A stretch of DNA of 64,000 bases from Flavobacterium sp. NRK1. GTDB lineage: Bacteria; Bacteroidota; Bacteroidia; Flavobacteriales; Flavobacteriaceae. The DNA lies in assembly GCF_024054175.1 (NCBI RefSeq), contig NZ_JAMXLA010000001.1, forward strand, positions 2,877,324 to 2,941,323. The letters run 5' to 3'. The position numbers were made by a program, and so were the translations under genes. The notes under the pieces are model-generated. The model made no database searches. It was given only the letters and a program-made list of their open reading frames with translations, and was not told the origin of the DNA. Below, in pieces: positions 18,094 to 27,061 of the stretch; within the stretch, counting starts at the first letter, position 1, and every line of letters starts with the position of its first letter.

Positions 18094-20776
18094 AGGTTAT
18101 ATCATTTAGGTTCTCAAATAGCGCCTCGCAGGCAGTAACCGTGGTTTTCCCTTCCGTAAGGTCCAGTTCCAGCCGTGTAGGAATAAACACCCTGCCCGCG
18201 CCGTTATATGCAAACCCCACAAGTTCCTGAGGCCATACCAGCGCCAGTGCCGTAGCATTCAGCGCAAAGCTTACATCAGGGCGAACCGCATGGCAGGCTT
18301 TAGCCAGTGTTTTTACATAGCTGTCGGCAGTACTGTCAGGTAACCCCGATATTTTCCACAGGTCACGGTTGCGCCTGTCTTCCTCAGGAAACAGCGAAAG
18401 CATAACAAATAGCTTATCACCCTCTTGAGGAACCGGCAGTTCTTTATAATCTTCAGGAATATACGGCTGTGTAAATCCGGGAGGAGGCGCTATATATCCG
18501 TTATACGCAGCTATAAGCGGTACGCCGGTAATTGTAGCTTTTTTATAATATATCGACGGATACTCTATTGCCGTTCCGTCTGCCTTTATCATAAACAGGT
18601 TGTAATTCTGCTGCACTTTAAACAGCACATCACGAGTAAACGTATCAATACCCCAGTAAGTAAGTGCCAGGTAAGCAGCAACGGTATAACTTACCGACCA
18701 TTCATCAAGTATCGGGTTATACACATCATAATCTATCGATTGATAATGGGTATCATAAAACTGGTTAGCGTCTGTTACGGGTACTTCCCTGAACCTTGCG
18801 AAAGCATTCTTAGCAATACCAAAACTATTTTTTACAGAACTGTCAACGGTACACGTAAAAGCAATATCCATATCCAGCTCCTGCGTATAGCTTACAGGCC
18901 GCACAGCAGAAACACTCTCAATATCCGAGGCGCTTTTCACCAGGGCTATTTTTAAGGTTTCAAGTGTGGCAAGAAAAGCCGTGATACCGTAATCATCAAC
19001 AAAATCACCTATAGGCGCAATAAACCTGAAATCGGTAAATCCGCTTTTAGGCACAACAAATTCATATTCCAGCTTAAAGGTTGCCGACAGATCAAGATTT
19101 GTATTTACAGTAGTGGTTTTAGTAAACTGCAACAGCTTATTTACATAGTTTCCCGGACGGTTAGACAGAAATTCAGTACCATCTATTGCAAGCATCCATA
19201 TTACAAGCCTGTTATAATTATCACCTGAAAGCAGTTCGGCAAAAGCACCCGGATTCGGTTTTACGATATAATCAAAATCAACAGTTACATCAAGCTCTAT
19301 TTTATACCTGCGCCCTGCGACTACGTACGGATGCAGCGTACACTCAAAATAATTAAGCAGCGCCGAAGCTTCATTGCTGTTATAATTACCGTCATCAATA
19401 CCATAGTAAAAAAACGGTTTTTCACTATTACTCCAGTTAAAAAAGCTCCCGCTTATTTTAGCCCATGCCGCATTGATACGGGTTACATAACCATTGGTAT
19501 AATCAGCAAAATCAGAATCATAACGATAACGGGTAGAGTAGTAATCCTTACCCCCAACAGAAGCAGGAAACAACCCTTCATCAGCTTTTGCATCAAAATT
19601 AACATTCACCGCTTTCCATGGCGTTAACGCCGAAAGCACCGGAACCTGCTCCATAAAAAGCGGCGCTATCACCTTATGCCCGCCGGTTATCGATTTACGG
19701 AACACTCCGTCCGGGTGATACACTTCAGTAATACTTATACGGCTCAGGAAGCCTTTACCCTCATTTCGGCGTGTAACACCTTCAATAAACCACTTACCGC
19801 GGTAGCTGCTTATCTGAAGCCCCTGCGCTTTTAGTACTTTTTCAAGTATATCATACAGGTTAGTATATTTGTTATCGCTAACAAAAGTGCTTAACCCTAC
19901 GTTCATAGCTTCCCAGCGGTAATCAGGATCACTTACATTTACCAGCGTAGGGCGTATATACATTTCCTGTACAAGCCCCGTTTCCGCAAGTATAAGCCCA
20001 AAAAGCTCCGCCATATTATACGTCTGCCTGTAATACCAGGGCTTAAATGTTTTTGTCTTTAACGATGCCAGCATATCGCTGGCGGTAAATTCAATGAACG
20101 ATACCCCGTTTTTCCATGGTTCGCTGTACAGGTCGGGCAGGAGGTAACCCTGCCATAAAAGGTCGGCCGTACCGTTAGCCCCAACATTGCGCACCTTTAC
20201 CAGGTAACGCTTTTCATCACCCGTAAGCAGGTGCAGGAATTTAGCATCTGCCGCATCGGTAACCGCTATGGTAAAACGGAAGCTTGACGGCATCATCGGC
20301 TGGTACAGGTCTTCACCGCCGTCCCAGGTAAGCTTTAACTGCGAAGGCTGTGTGAGTTCCTCTATAAGCGGTCGGTCATTATCATACGTATCGATAATCT
20401 CTATTACCAGCCCGTCAATAGTAAAAGTACCCGTACCGCGCATTTCAGGATCCTGCGGATACACCGAAATATAATCAGGCTCAGGAACAATACCCTGCAC
20501 CGTTATATAAGCATCGCCCGCAACATCTACGTACACCGATGTACCCGAAGCCGTATAAGTAACCCCCGCAACAGCGTTATTTGCCATAAGGTTATCACGC
20601 AGTGCCGCAGCCGCCGTATTTATAGTAGCGCCGGGCTCAACAACATCAGCACCCGCCGACGCGCCGAACGCCTTGCTTACAGCAAGCAGCACCGCATTAT
20701 CCGCCTGTACCGTAAAAGCAAAGCCTTTTCCGGCAGTAGGGTAGCGCAGTAATTTTATTTCAATACGGTAAGCCAT
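18086..20776 (-). CDS. Phage tail tip / baseplate hub-like protein
   Basis: The 896-residue protein follows the tape measure gene with a 1-base overlap, the position of tail-tip/baseplate proteins in siphophages. The first 130 residues look like a beta domain of Ala/Gly/Val repeats (VAGVTYTASGTSVYVDVAGD). The next part (SFRFTIAVTDAADAKFLHLL, then DLLWQGYLLPDLYSEPW and YDILEKVLKAQGLQIS) resembles the long tail proteins common in Bacteroidetes prophages. No peptidase motif was seen. Assignment rests on size, order and this general resemblance. Confidence 0.68.
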   Translation of the reverse strand: MAYRIEIKLLRYPTAGKGFAFTVQADNAVLLAVSKAFGASAGADVVEPGATINTAAAALRDNLMANNAVAGVTYTASGTSVYVDVAGDAYITVQGIVPEPDYISVYPQDPEMRGTGTFTIDGLVIEIIDTYDNDRPLIEELTQPSQLKLTWDGGEDLYQPMMPSSFRFTIAVTDAADAKFLHLLTGDEKRYLVKVRNVGANGTADLLWQGYLLPDLYSEPWKNGVSFIEFTASDMLASLKTKTFKPWYYRQTYNMAELFGLILAETGLVQEMYIRPTLVNVSDPDYRWEAMNVGLSTFVSDNKYTNLYDILEKVLKAQGLQISSYRGKWFIEGVTRRNEGKGFLSRISITEVYHPDGVFRKSITGGHKVIAPLFMEQVPVLSALTPWKAVNVNFDAKADEGLFPASVGGKDYYSTRYRYDSDFADYTNGYVTRINAAWAKISGSFFNWSNSEKPFFYYGIDDGNYNSNEASALLNYFECTLHPYVVAGRRYKIELDVTVDFDYIVKPNPGAFAELLSGDNYNRLVIWMLAIDGTEFLSNRPGNYVNKLLQFTKTTTVNTNLDLSATFKLEYEFVVPKSGFTDFRFIAPIGDFVDDYGITAFLATLETLKIALVKSASDIESVSAVRPVSYTQELDMDIAFTCTVDSSVKNSFGIAKNAFARFREVPVTDANQFYDTHYQSIDYDVYNPILDEWSVSYTVAAYLALTYWGIDTFTRDVLFKVQQNYNLFMIKADGTAIEYPSIYYKKATITGVPLIAAYNGYIAPPPGFTQPYIPEDYKELPVPQEGDKLFVMLSLFPEEDRRNRDLWKISGLPDSTADSYVKTLAKACHAVRPDVSFALNATALALVWPQELVGFAYNGAGRVFIPTRLELDLTEGKTTVTACEALFENLNDITYE

Positions 20777-23331
20777 TATTTTATACGGTTATCACGTTTA
20801 TCAGTCCTGTCAAGAACCAGTTTTAATTTTGTCCCGTCTATCTCAAAACCACCCATTAAGCGCACCACCATATCAGCAGGTGTTACAGCCGGATTTATCA
20901 TACCTAACAATCGTTGCTGTTGCTTTTGGTTCAGTATCACCTCACCGCTGTTTACACGGGCCAGCAGTTTATCACCCGTAAACGAGTTACCGCCCACTAT
21001 ACCGCCCGTTTCAAACTTAGGTATAGCCGCAAAGGCCGCAAAAACACCCGCAAGCGCCTCCGCTATAAAGGCAGGTGTAGTTACCACAGAAGCAGGCCCC
21101 GTAGCAGCACCTGCAGCCGTAGCACCCGCTATAGACTGCGCTAACGACTGTGCCAGCATAGTTGAAATAATTTTTATAACCGTTTGCGAAAGCACTTTAA
21201 AAAAGCCCTGAATACCGTCATTAGCCAGCCCCAGGCTGTCAACAAAACGGTTGGCCATACTTGCAAAAGCATCTGCCACACCATTACCAAGTAATTCAGC
21301 AGCTATTTGCAACTCCGCTATTTTAGCCTTACTTTCATCTACAGCCGTAGCAATTACACCCTGCGCTTTGATTACAGCACCCGGATCGGTATTCAGCTTA
21401 ATAGTAAAATCAAGCCCGTCAATAACACTTTGTATCCTTTTAAATTCAGGTTCACCTTCCGCATAGGCTTTCTGCAGTTCAATATATTTTTGTTTATCAG
21501 CTTCAAGCTGGTTGATCCTTTTTTTGGTTTCAGACAGTTCCAGCTTAGGGCCTGAACTAAACCCGGAAGGTATAACAGATGTCACAGGCGCACGTTTACC
21601 CTGTATCGCATCGATTAGTTTCTGATACTGCTCGATCTGCATTTGTAGCTTTTGATACGCAACAGAGGTCGTAACCGTTTCATTCTGTATTTTTTTAAGA
21701 CCATCTATCTGTGATTCGTAATAGCTTATAGTGCCGGATTTTAAACCACCGCTTATAACGCCGTTTAATTTTGAGGTAGCCAGTGCCGATTTATCCTGTG
21801 AATCAGCAAATTTTTCATTAGCCACAATTATACCCTGAAGCCACTTTTGTAAATCTTCAAGCGACTTAACCTCAGTAATATAATTATTAACTAATGTCTG
21901 AGCATTTTTTGCCGCATAAGAAGCTGCATTTCCCGCTGATAAAAAAGCATTACCTAAGTTTTGCCACACTGATGGTTTTATTAAATCAGAGTTCCCCGCT
22001 CTTAGGTTAAGTAATTTATCTTCAGCTTCCTGAAATTTTTTAGACGCAGCTATATATAATGCCCTTCCTTTTAAACTTTTAACATACCTATCAATAGATT
22101 CTTTAGCTGCATTAGTATTAATAGTTTCTAATTTTAAGTTATTAAGATACTCAGGAGATAAAGCATTAAGCTTAGAAATAGCTTTCTGTCTATCTTCTTT
22201 ACTTTTAGTTTCATCTTTCGCTATATCAAGATTTATTTTTAATTCAGCACTTTCCTTAGATATACTTTCATTAGCCCCGATCATCACTTTATCAAGCTCT
22301 TTCACTGCATTGGTAAGCGGTGTAAAGCGGGAAGTTGCTACTACAGCATAAGTTGCCAGTGCACCCAGCGCCACAGCCGCAGCCGTTAGCGGGTTAGCCG
22401 CCAGCGATGCCGCAGCCGTATATGCTGCCTGTGCCATACTTGCGTATGCTTTTGCCGCAGTACCCAAACCGTACACCAAAGGCCCTACAGCTGCAGCCGC
22501 CGCACCCACCACAACAATAAAGTTGCGCCATTGCGGGTCAAGCTCTTTAAGCCAGCCCACCATACCGTTTACCTGTTTTATAACCGCCGTAAGCGCAGGC
22601 AGTATAGCCTGCCCGAATTGTACCGCAAGTTCTTTAAGCCCTTCCTGCAGTACACGCATCTGGTTAGCAGCACCGCCTCCCGTACGGGCAAAATCACCCT
22701 GGGCATTAGTGGTCTGCTTCATAACATACGCGTAGCGAAGCTGTACTTTTTCAGCCTGCGTGAAGTCTTTTATATTTTTGGTAATACCCTGAGACAGCGC
22801 AAACTGCTGCAGGTTCGCTTCGGTCATTACAATACCGAGCATTTTAAGGCTTTCGGTTTCACCCGTAAACACACCGTTCAGGGCTGTTGTTGCCTGCGCG
22901 ATACCGATATTCTTAAACGAAGCAAGGTCGCCTGCAAGCCCCACAAGGGAGGTTGACAGCCGTGCCGCTTCCTGCTCCGGTATTCCCATAGAGGTTGCCA
23001 TATCGCCAAAAAGCGCAGCCATATCCAGCGCGCTGCCTTCCGCAATACCAAAGCTCTTAAGGGTTGTTTTCGCAAATGCCTCTACCTGTGCAGCACTGTC
23101 TTTAAAAGACACCTGTACTTTATTCTGGCTTTCGCTGAAATCGGATGCGAATTTAGCAGAAGCGCCTGCCGCCGCCACAAGTGGCGCGGTAACATATACC
23201 GAAAGGCTTTTACCCACGTCCTGCATGGCATTGCCCCATTTCTTGATCTCGCGTACCGAGTTTTGCAGTTCCGTGCTTAACGATTTAACATCGACACCGA
23301 ATATAATATTGATACTGGCTAAGCTTGCCAT
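20776..23331 (-). CDS. Phage tail tape measure protein
   Basis: The 851-residue protein has the tape-measure layout. A conserved N-terminal region (KKWGNAMQDVGKSLSVYVTA, SQNKVQVSF, ALDMAALFGDMATSMGI) matches TP901-type tape measures. Next come hydrophobic Ala/Gly-rich segments (about 265-330), a long helical coiled-coil-like middle with many Lys/Glu/Gln (about 370-640), and a C-terminal Ala-rich membrane-like region (SLAQSIAGATAAGAATG). The protein sets tail length and may enter the host membrane at DNA injection. It is preceded by the two tail chaperone frames and followed by the tip gene, the canonical order. Its length predicts a tail of about 125 nm using the usual 1.5 A per residue rule. 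Confidence 0.93.
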   Translation of the reverse strand: MASLASINIIFGVDVKSLSTELQNSVREIKKWGNAMQDVGKSLSVYVTAPLVAAAGASAKFASDFSESQNKVQVSFKDSAAQVEAFAKTTLKSFGIAEGSALDMAALFGDMATSMGIPEQEAARLSTSLVGLAGDLASFKNIGIAQATTALNGVFTGETESLKMLGIVMTEANLQQFALSQGITKNIKDFTQAEKVQLRYAYVMKQTTNAQGDFARTGGGAANQMRVLQEGLKELAVQFGQAILPALTAVIKQVNGMVGWLKELDPQWRNFIVVVGAAAAAVGPLVYGLGTAAKAYASMAQAAYTAAASLAANPLTAAAVALGALATYAVVATSRFTPLTNAVKELDKVMIGANESISKESAELKINLDIAKDETKSKEDRQKAISKLNALSPEYLNNLKLETINTNAAKESIDRYVKSLKGRALYIAASKKFQEAEDKLLNLRAGNSDLIKPSVWQNLGNAFLSAGNAASYAAKNAQTLVNNYITEVKSLEDLQKWLQGIIVANEKFADSQDKSALATSKLNGVISGGLKSGTISYYESQIDGLKKIQNETVTTSVAYQKLQMQIEQYQKLIDAIQGKRAPVTSVIPSGFSSGPKLELSETKKRINQLEADKQKYIELQKAYAEGEPEFKRIQSVIDGLDFTIKLNTDPGAVIKAQGVIATAVDESKAKIAELQIAAELLGNGVADAFASMANRFVDSLGLANDGIQGFFKVLSQTVIKIISTMLAQSLAQSIAGATAAGAATGPASVVTTPAFIAEALAGVFAAFAAIPKFETGGIVGGNSFTGDKLLARVNSGEVILNQKQQQRLLGMINPAVTPADMVVRLMGGFEIDGTKLKLVLDRTDKRDNRIK

Positions 23332-23353
23332 AGTAAATTACAGTTTAAGGTTA

Positions 23354-23767
23354 TCAGCAATCGGGTAGTTTATTTCTTTTAGCGTCTATACGCTCCCAGA
23401 AAGCACGGTTTACCGTGTTTACTTCCTGTTCTATCTGTTCCAGGCTTAAAACATCTGCCTGTGAATGTTCTTTTTCCCAAGGAAAAACCATTATCCCCTG
23501 AGGCGATAATTTTTTACCTGCCTGTTGGTAAGGCGCAAGTGAAGACCACATTATCTGACGGGCTATTTCCCAGTTGTTCTTATAGTCCGTTTCCTGCCGC
23601 AAACGGAACCCTTTGGCAATATTGGCAAACTCACGGGGTGTAAGCGAATAGAAATACAATAGCTGCAGCCCCATTTCACCGCAGGCCGTAGCCTCTATAT
23701 CATCCCAGGTAAGCGGTGTTTCAGGTATCAGTTCACCTGCGCCGGCACTTCCTTTGACGCACCGTTG
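23354..23767 (-). CDS. Tail assembly chaperone T part, expressed by -1 frameshift (GT)
   Basis: This frame is open well upstream of its first ATG (23674) and overlaps the end of the G-like gene. The joined stretch ELIPETPLTWDDIEATACGE, then MGLQLLYFYSLTPREFANIA, reads as one domain. Translation probably enters by a -1 slip at the heptamer G TTA AAC (23773-23767), which would give a 259-residue GT protein. This arrangement is conserved in lambda-like siphophages, where GT recruits the tape measure during tail assembly. A stand-alone product from 23674 (106 residues) would lack the first part of this domain. Confidence 0.72.
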   Translation of the reverse strand, partial: QRCVKGSAGAGELIPETPLTWDDIEATACGEMGLQLLYFYSLTPREFANIAKGFRLRQETDYKNNWEIARQIMWSSLAPYQQAGKKLSPQGIMVFPWEKEHSQADVLSLEQIEQEVNTVNRAFWERIDAKRNKLPDC

Positions 23768-24132
23768 TTTAACGGTACCGATTTAAGGAACAGCCGTATT
23801 ATTTCAGTAGTTTCCGAAGGGTTCTTAAATATAAATTCGGAACAGGCATCACCATCGGGAGCATCACTGCCAACAGCCGAAAGCCTTATAATATCCGAAA
23901 ACACACCTATTACCGAAAACGGTATCTCAAAATCATATACCTGCCCTTCAACAGCACCCGAAGCATCAAGCGCACTTAACGCAGTTACAAGTGTATCGGC
24001 AGCAGTGCTGAATGTATTCATAACCGCCACAGGGCCGTCACAGCCCCACGCGCCGCCAAGCTTACGGAGCAGGGCATAATCAAATTTTAAAGTGATCTCA
24101 CGTCCTTCTATTGTAATTGTCCTGGTATTCAT
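23728..24132 (-). CDS. Tail assembly chaperone G-like protein
   Basis: The 134-residue protein lies between the major tail proteins and the tape measure, the invariable position of gpG. MNTRTITIEGREITLKFDYA followed by LLRKLGGAWGCDG is the usual start of Bacteroidetes tail chaperones. The C-terminal part is Ser/Asp-rich. Its last 17 codons overlap the -1 frame that leads into the T part. The normal stop at 23728 gives the short form, which in lambda is made in large excess over GT. Confidence 0.8.
   Translation of the reverse strand: MNTRTITIEGREITLKFDYALLRKLGGAWGCDGPVAVMNTFSTAADTLVTALSALDASGAVEGQVYDFEIPFSVIGVFSDIIRLSAVGSDAPDGDACSEFIFKNPSETTEIIRLFLKSVPLNNGASKEVPAQVN
23767..23773 (-). promoter_or_regulatory. 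Candidate -1 ribosomal slippery heptamer (G TTA AAC)
   Basis: In the G frame the sequence reads G TTA AAC; a -1 slip re-pairs it as GTT AAA C. The same heptamer (GUUAAAC) is the frameshift site of equine arteritis virus. The -1 frame is open from here to 23354. A second, weaker candidate is the A AAG in TCA AAG GAA, five codons further on. Confidence 0.6.
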
Positions 24133-24157
24133 AGTCTGTAATTTTGTTGGTTTTATT

Positions 24158-24871
24158 TTATAATTGCGTTACACTTACAGCAGCGGTAAAAGCAGAATAG
24201 TTATCCTGCGCATCTTTCACACGGCACTTCCAGTCGGCCGTTGTACCCGCAGCCAGCCCGCTTATAAGTACGGTACCGCCTGTACTGTCTTCGCTTACAG
24301 CAACAGTATGGTACAATACATCATCCTTATAAATTTCAAGCTCCGTAACACCCACATTATCATTAGGTGATTCGAGCACATACGTCAGTAAAAATTCATC
24401 GGCTGTAATATCCGATACCGATATCGATACTATCGGTTCCGGTGCTACAGCATCCACAGCCATAAAAGCAAGGTCGCCGTTACCCGTAAACGAGAACGAC
24501 CCGGATGCGCTGTTTTCCGTTGCCGCAGTAATATCGGACTGATTGATGTACACTTTCCCGGTATACAAAAAATCGCCGTTTACCCCTGTGGTAAAACTAA
24601 GGTCAAGCTCCGTGTTAGCAAGCTGGAAGGCTACCAGGTCGGTAAAGCTGTGCTGCGTAGTATTGTCTGCCGCCTTATCCGCTACCAGCGCACTAAGCGA
24701 CGCACTCCACTCATATACTGAAGGCACCTGTATCTTACCATTGGTATCTTTGGTGCTTACAGCTTCGAGCGTATTGGTAATAGATACGGAGCATTCCGTA
24801 GCGTGCCAAAGTGTTTTACCACCCAGCCCGATACGGACGTCCTTACCTTTATATATTACACCTGCCGCCAT
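24158..24871 (-). CDS. Major tail (tube) protein, long form with C-terminal FN3-like domain
   Basis: The 237-residue protein has two parts. Residues 1-140 are a tail-tube domain nearly parallel to the gene just upstream (IYKGKDVRIGLGGKTLWHAT; SVSITNTLEAVSTKDTNGKI; SASGSFSFTGNGDL). Residues about 145-237 form a fibronectin-III/Ig-like beta-sandwich (TYVLESPNDNVGVTELEIYK, then DDVLYHTVAV, TVLISGLAAG and KCRVKDAQDNYSAF). Ig-like domains decorate tail tubes of many phages and are thought to aid surface contact. It is one of a tandem pair, and which copy dominates in the tube cannot be told from sequence. Confidence 0.82.
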   Translation of the reverse strand: MAAGVIYKGKDVRIGLGGKTLWHATECSVSITNTLEAVSTKDTNGKIQVPSVYEWSASLSALVADKAADNTTQHSFTDLVAFQLANTELDLSFTTGVNGDFLYTGKVYINQSDITAATENSASGSFSFTGNGDLAFMAVDAVAPEPIVSISVSDITADEFLLTYVLESPNDNVGVTELEIYKDDVLYHTVAVSEDSTGGTVLISGLAAGTTADWKCRVKDAQDNYSAFTAAVSVTQL

Positions 24872-25293
24872 TACGAAACAACTGCCTGTGTTAAGTCGCC
24901 ATTACCCGTAAACGAGAACGACCCGGATGCGCTGTTTTCCGTTGAAGCGGTAATATCTGCCTGGTTAATAAACACCTTACCGGAAAACACAAAGTCACCT
25001 GTAGTATCCGTGGTGAACTCAAAATCAAGCTCCGTATTCGCAAGCTGCAACGCCACAAGCTCCGTAAACCCGTACTGTGTGGTATTGTCCGCCCCCTTAT
25101 CTGCTACCAGCGCACTAAGCGACGCACTCCACTCGTAATTGGAAGGTATCTGTACCTTACCGTTAGTGTCTTTTGTAGCTATCGATTCCAGTGTCGTGGT
25201 TATCGATATACTACTTTCAGTTGCGTGGAAAAGTGTTTTACCACCGAGCGATATACGCACCATTTTCCCTTTATAAATCTGACCTGCTGCCAT
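24871..25293 (-). CDS. Major tail (tube) protein, short form
   Basis: The 140-residue protein is a paralogue of the N-terminal part of the next gene, with the same IYKGKMVRISLGGKTLFHAT opening and the same SASGSFSFTGNGDL ending, where it stops without the FN3 domain. The two genes share a perfect 43-base stretch (24480-24522 and 24902-24944) and high similarity elsewhere, so they arose by tandem duplication. It belongs to the TP901-1 major tail protein type. Its stop touches the start of the long copy. Confidence 0.85.
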   Translation of the reverse strand: MAAGQIYKGKMVRISLGGKTLFHATESSISITTTLESIATKDTNGKVQIPSNYEWSASLSALVADKGADNTTQYGFTELVALQLANTELDFEFTTDTTGDFVFSGKVFINQADITASTENSASGSFSFTGNGDLTQAVVS

Positions 25294-25295
25294 AA

Positions 25296-25652
25296 CTAAT
25301 CTATATTAATATTAATATTCACTACCATTGTATCATATTCCTTAGAATACCCTGTTTCTATATCCTGCACATCGTAAACACCCGAAGCATCAAGCACCGC
25401 CTCAATAGCATCGGTAAACTCCACAAGCTCCGTATAACCGTTGCCGTCATAATACACCGAAAGCAGTCCGTTGTACCCGCGCCCGTCTTTTGTTTTTGGT
25501 ACAGAACCCACCGAGTAGATAAGGAACGGCTTTTGCGTACCCTCAGGAGCCACTACAGGAAATATCCTGCACGCATCACCATCACCAAGCGCATCGGTAA
25601 TAAAGGACTGATCCTCTAAAAAAGCTACAAGCGCAATTAATTTATCTTTCAT
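25296..25652 (-). CDS. Tail terminator/completion protein (DUF3168-like)
   Basis: The 118-residue protein lies between an HK97 gp10-like gene and the tube gene, where siphophages place the tail terminator. KPFLIYSVGSVPKTKDG followed by a VYYDGNGYTELVEFTDAIEA region has the alpha/beta pattern of DUF3168 proteins, which cap the tube before head joining. The sequence ends MVVNININID. It overlaps the upstream gene by 4 bases. Confidence 0.68.
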   Translation of the reverse strand: MKDKLIALVAFLEDQSFITDALGDGDACRIFPVVAPEGTQKPFLIYSVGSVPKTKDGRGYNGLLSVYYDGNGYTELVEFTDAIEAVLDASGVYDVQDIETGYSKEYDTMVVNININID

Positions 25653-26191
25653 TTGCTTAACCGGTCAATAGATTTCTGAATGTATTTTACCACGCTCTTT
25701 TCGGTTTCGGCCGTTACAGCTCCTTTTGTTTCTGTATAGGTTTTTTTCATGAACGGGTTCGCTTTTGTTGTACTTGTAACACCTGACGCATTATGTTTTT
25801 TTGCTTTCACAGAAGCAGAATGCTTACGCTTAAAGCCACCCCTGTAGATATTGTGTCCGTACTCTACAAAATGCCCGTAAAACCCGTCAAAATTCCCTTT
25901 GGCACGAGGCCCTACATACACCACCGGATTACCATTAGTACGTTTTCCGGTTATCACTCCGATAGATTTTTTTAAAGCACCGGGCTGTATTACTTTTTTT
26001 GTACGGTTACCGCCCTGGTAATGCGCTTTTTTACTTTCCGGAGCGTTGCGCCGTGCTGCTTTAACCGTACCCTGCGCCACTTTACGCAGTATCTTAACCA
26101 TTTCGGATTTTTTCTGCCTGTCATCCGCAAGCTGCATCAGTTTCTGCTGCAGTTCCTTAAATCCTGTTACTTCAATTAACGGCTTACTCAT
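25649..26191 (-). CDS. HK97 gp10-like tail-completion protein
   Basis: The 180-residue basic protein has the gp10 pattern: GFKELQQKLMQLADDRQKKS, then KILRKVAQGTVKAARRNAPE, a KSIGVITGKRTNGNPVVYVG strand, and GHFVEYGH followed by a Lys-rich loop and NPFMKKTY. This family sits at the head-tail interface of HK97-type siphophages. It overlaps both neighbours by 4-8 bases, consistent with translational coupling. Confidence 0.85.
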   Translation of the reverse strand: MSKPLIEVTGFKELQQKLMQLADDRQKKSEMVKILRKVAQGTVKAARRNAPESKKAHYQGGNRTKKVIQPGALKKSIGVITGKRTNGNPVVYVGPRAKGNFDGFYGHFVEYGHNIYRGGFKRKHSASVKAKKHNASGVTSTTKANPFMKKTYTETKGAVTAETEKSVVKYIQKSIDRLSK

Positions 26192-26513
26192 TTGCTCTTA
26201 CAATTAATTTTAAGTGTGTCCTGCCGATCGCTGCAACGGCATCAATAAAGAACTTAACCCCGTTATGCATCAGGTGCATTTTCCGGCCTTCGGATGCTAT
26301 AGTAACATGCCTGCGTATTATATACGCCCGGTTAACCACACTAATAAGCTTTCCTTCTTCTTCAAGGCTTCCGCCTGTATCGGTCATTTTTGCACGGGCA
26401 TTAGCCACAAGCACATCAACTTCCTTACGCTCTTTAAGCTCGTTAACCACATAATCAGTCCTGTAAACCGATATGTACTGATCCAGTTCGCCTGCAAAGG
26501 GTACTTTATCCAT
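26184..26513 (-). CDS. Phage head-tail joining / head closure protein
   Basis: The 109-residue protein resembles SPP1 gp16/HK97-type head closure proteins (phage_H_T_join). It begins AGELDQYISVYRTDYVVNEL, has VLVANARAKMTDTGG in the middle, and ends IRRHVTIASEGRKMHL, then GVKFFIDAVAAIGRTHLKLI. The position between the connector and the gp10-like gene is canonical. It plugs the portal after DNA packaging and receives the tail. Confidence 0.8.
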   Translation of the reverse strand: MDKVPFAGELDQYISVYRTDYVVNELKERKEVDVLVANARAKMTDTGGSLEEEGKLISVVNRAYIIRRHVTIASEGRKMHLMHNGVKFFIDAVAAIGRTHLKLIVRANE

Positions 26514-26516
26514 AAC

Positions 26517-27056
26517 CTAAAATTTAGAGCGGTAAGGCCGCATTAAACTAAGCCACGCCGTGTCGGCAGTTCCGGTACCGCGATCCTCACGCCTCATATA
26601 GAGGTCACCGATACGCAGCAGTATTGCCGATTTTACCGTATCAGGGCAGGCCGTAGCCAGTGTAACCACAACCGCCGCATCACCCGGATAATCAAGCGCA
26701 GGAAGGTCACCTTTAAAAGTGATGCAAACCGTGCTGTTATCTGTCTTATCAAGCTGGTAGTTGTCAGCAGGAAGGTCGGTATAATCCGTTTCACCGCTCA
26801 GGTATTGCACCGATACCACCGAAGCAACCGCAAAACATTCAACCGATACCACGTCAAAACCGTCAAGTTCATACACACGTTGACGGAACAGGTACCGCCC
26901 GCAATAACCTTCCGCTTCTTCCGTAGCAGCCTGAATGTAGCTCTGTATAAGCACATCGTCATGCGTAAAATCAGCCTCTATGTTCAGGTGCTGTTTTGCC
27001 AGTTCAAGTGTTACTGCTGCACCTGTTACGGCGCTGTTTTCAGAAGAAGTTACCAT
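26517..27056 (-). CDS. Phage head-tail connector (gp6-like)
   Basis: The 179-residue protein fits the Phage_connect_1 family: VTLELAKQHLNIEADFTHDD, then VLIQSYIQAATEEAEGYCGR in the N-terminal helical part, and DTVKSAILLRIGDLYMRRED at the C-terminal helix. These 12-mers form the ring beneath the portal. The gene follows the capsid region in the usual HK97-phage order. Confidence 0.83.
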   Translation of the reverse strand: MVTSSENSAVTGAAVTLELAKQHLNIEADFTHDDVLIQSYIQAATEEAEGYCGRYLFRQRVYELDGFDVVSVECFAVASVVSVQYLSGETDYTDLPADNYQLDKTDNSTVCITFKGDLPALDYPGDAAVVVTLATACPDTVKSAILLRIGDLYMRREDRGTGTADTAWLSLMRPYRSKF

Positions 27057-27061
27057 GTGTT

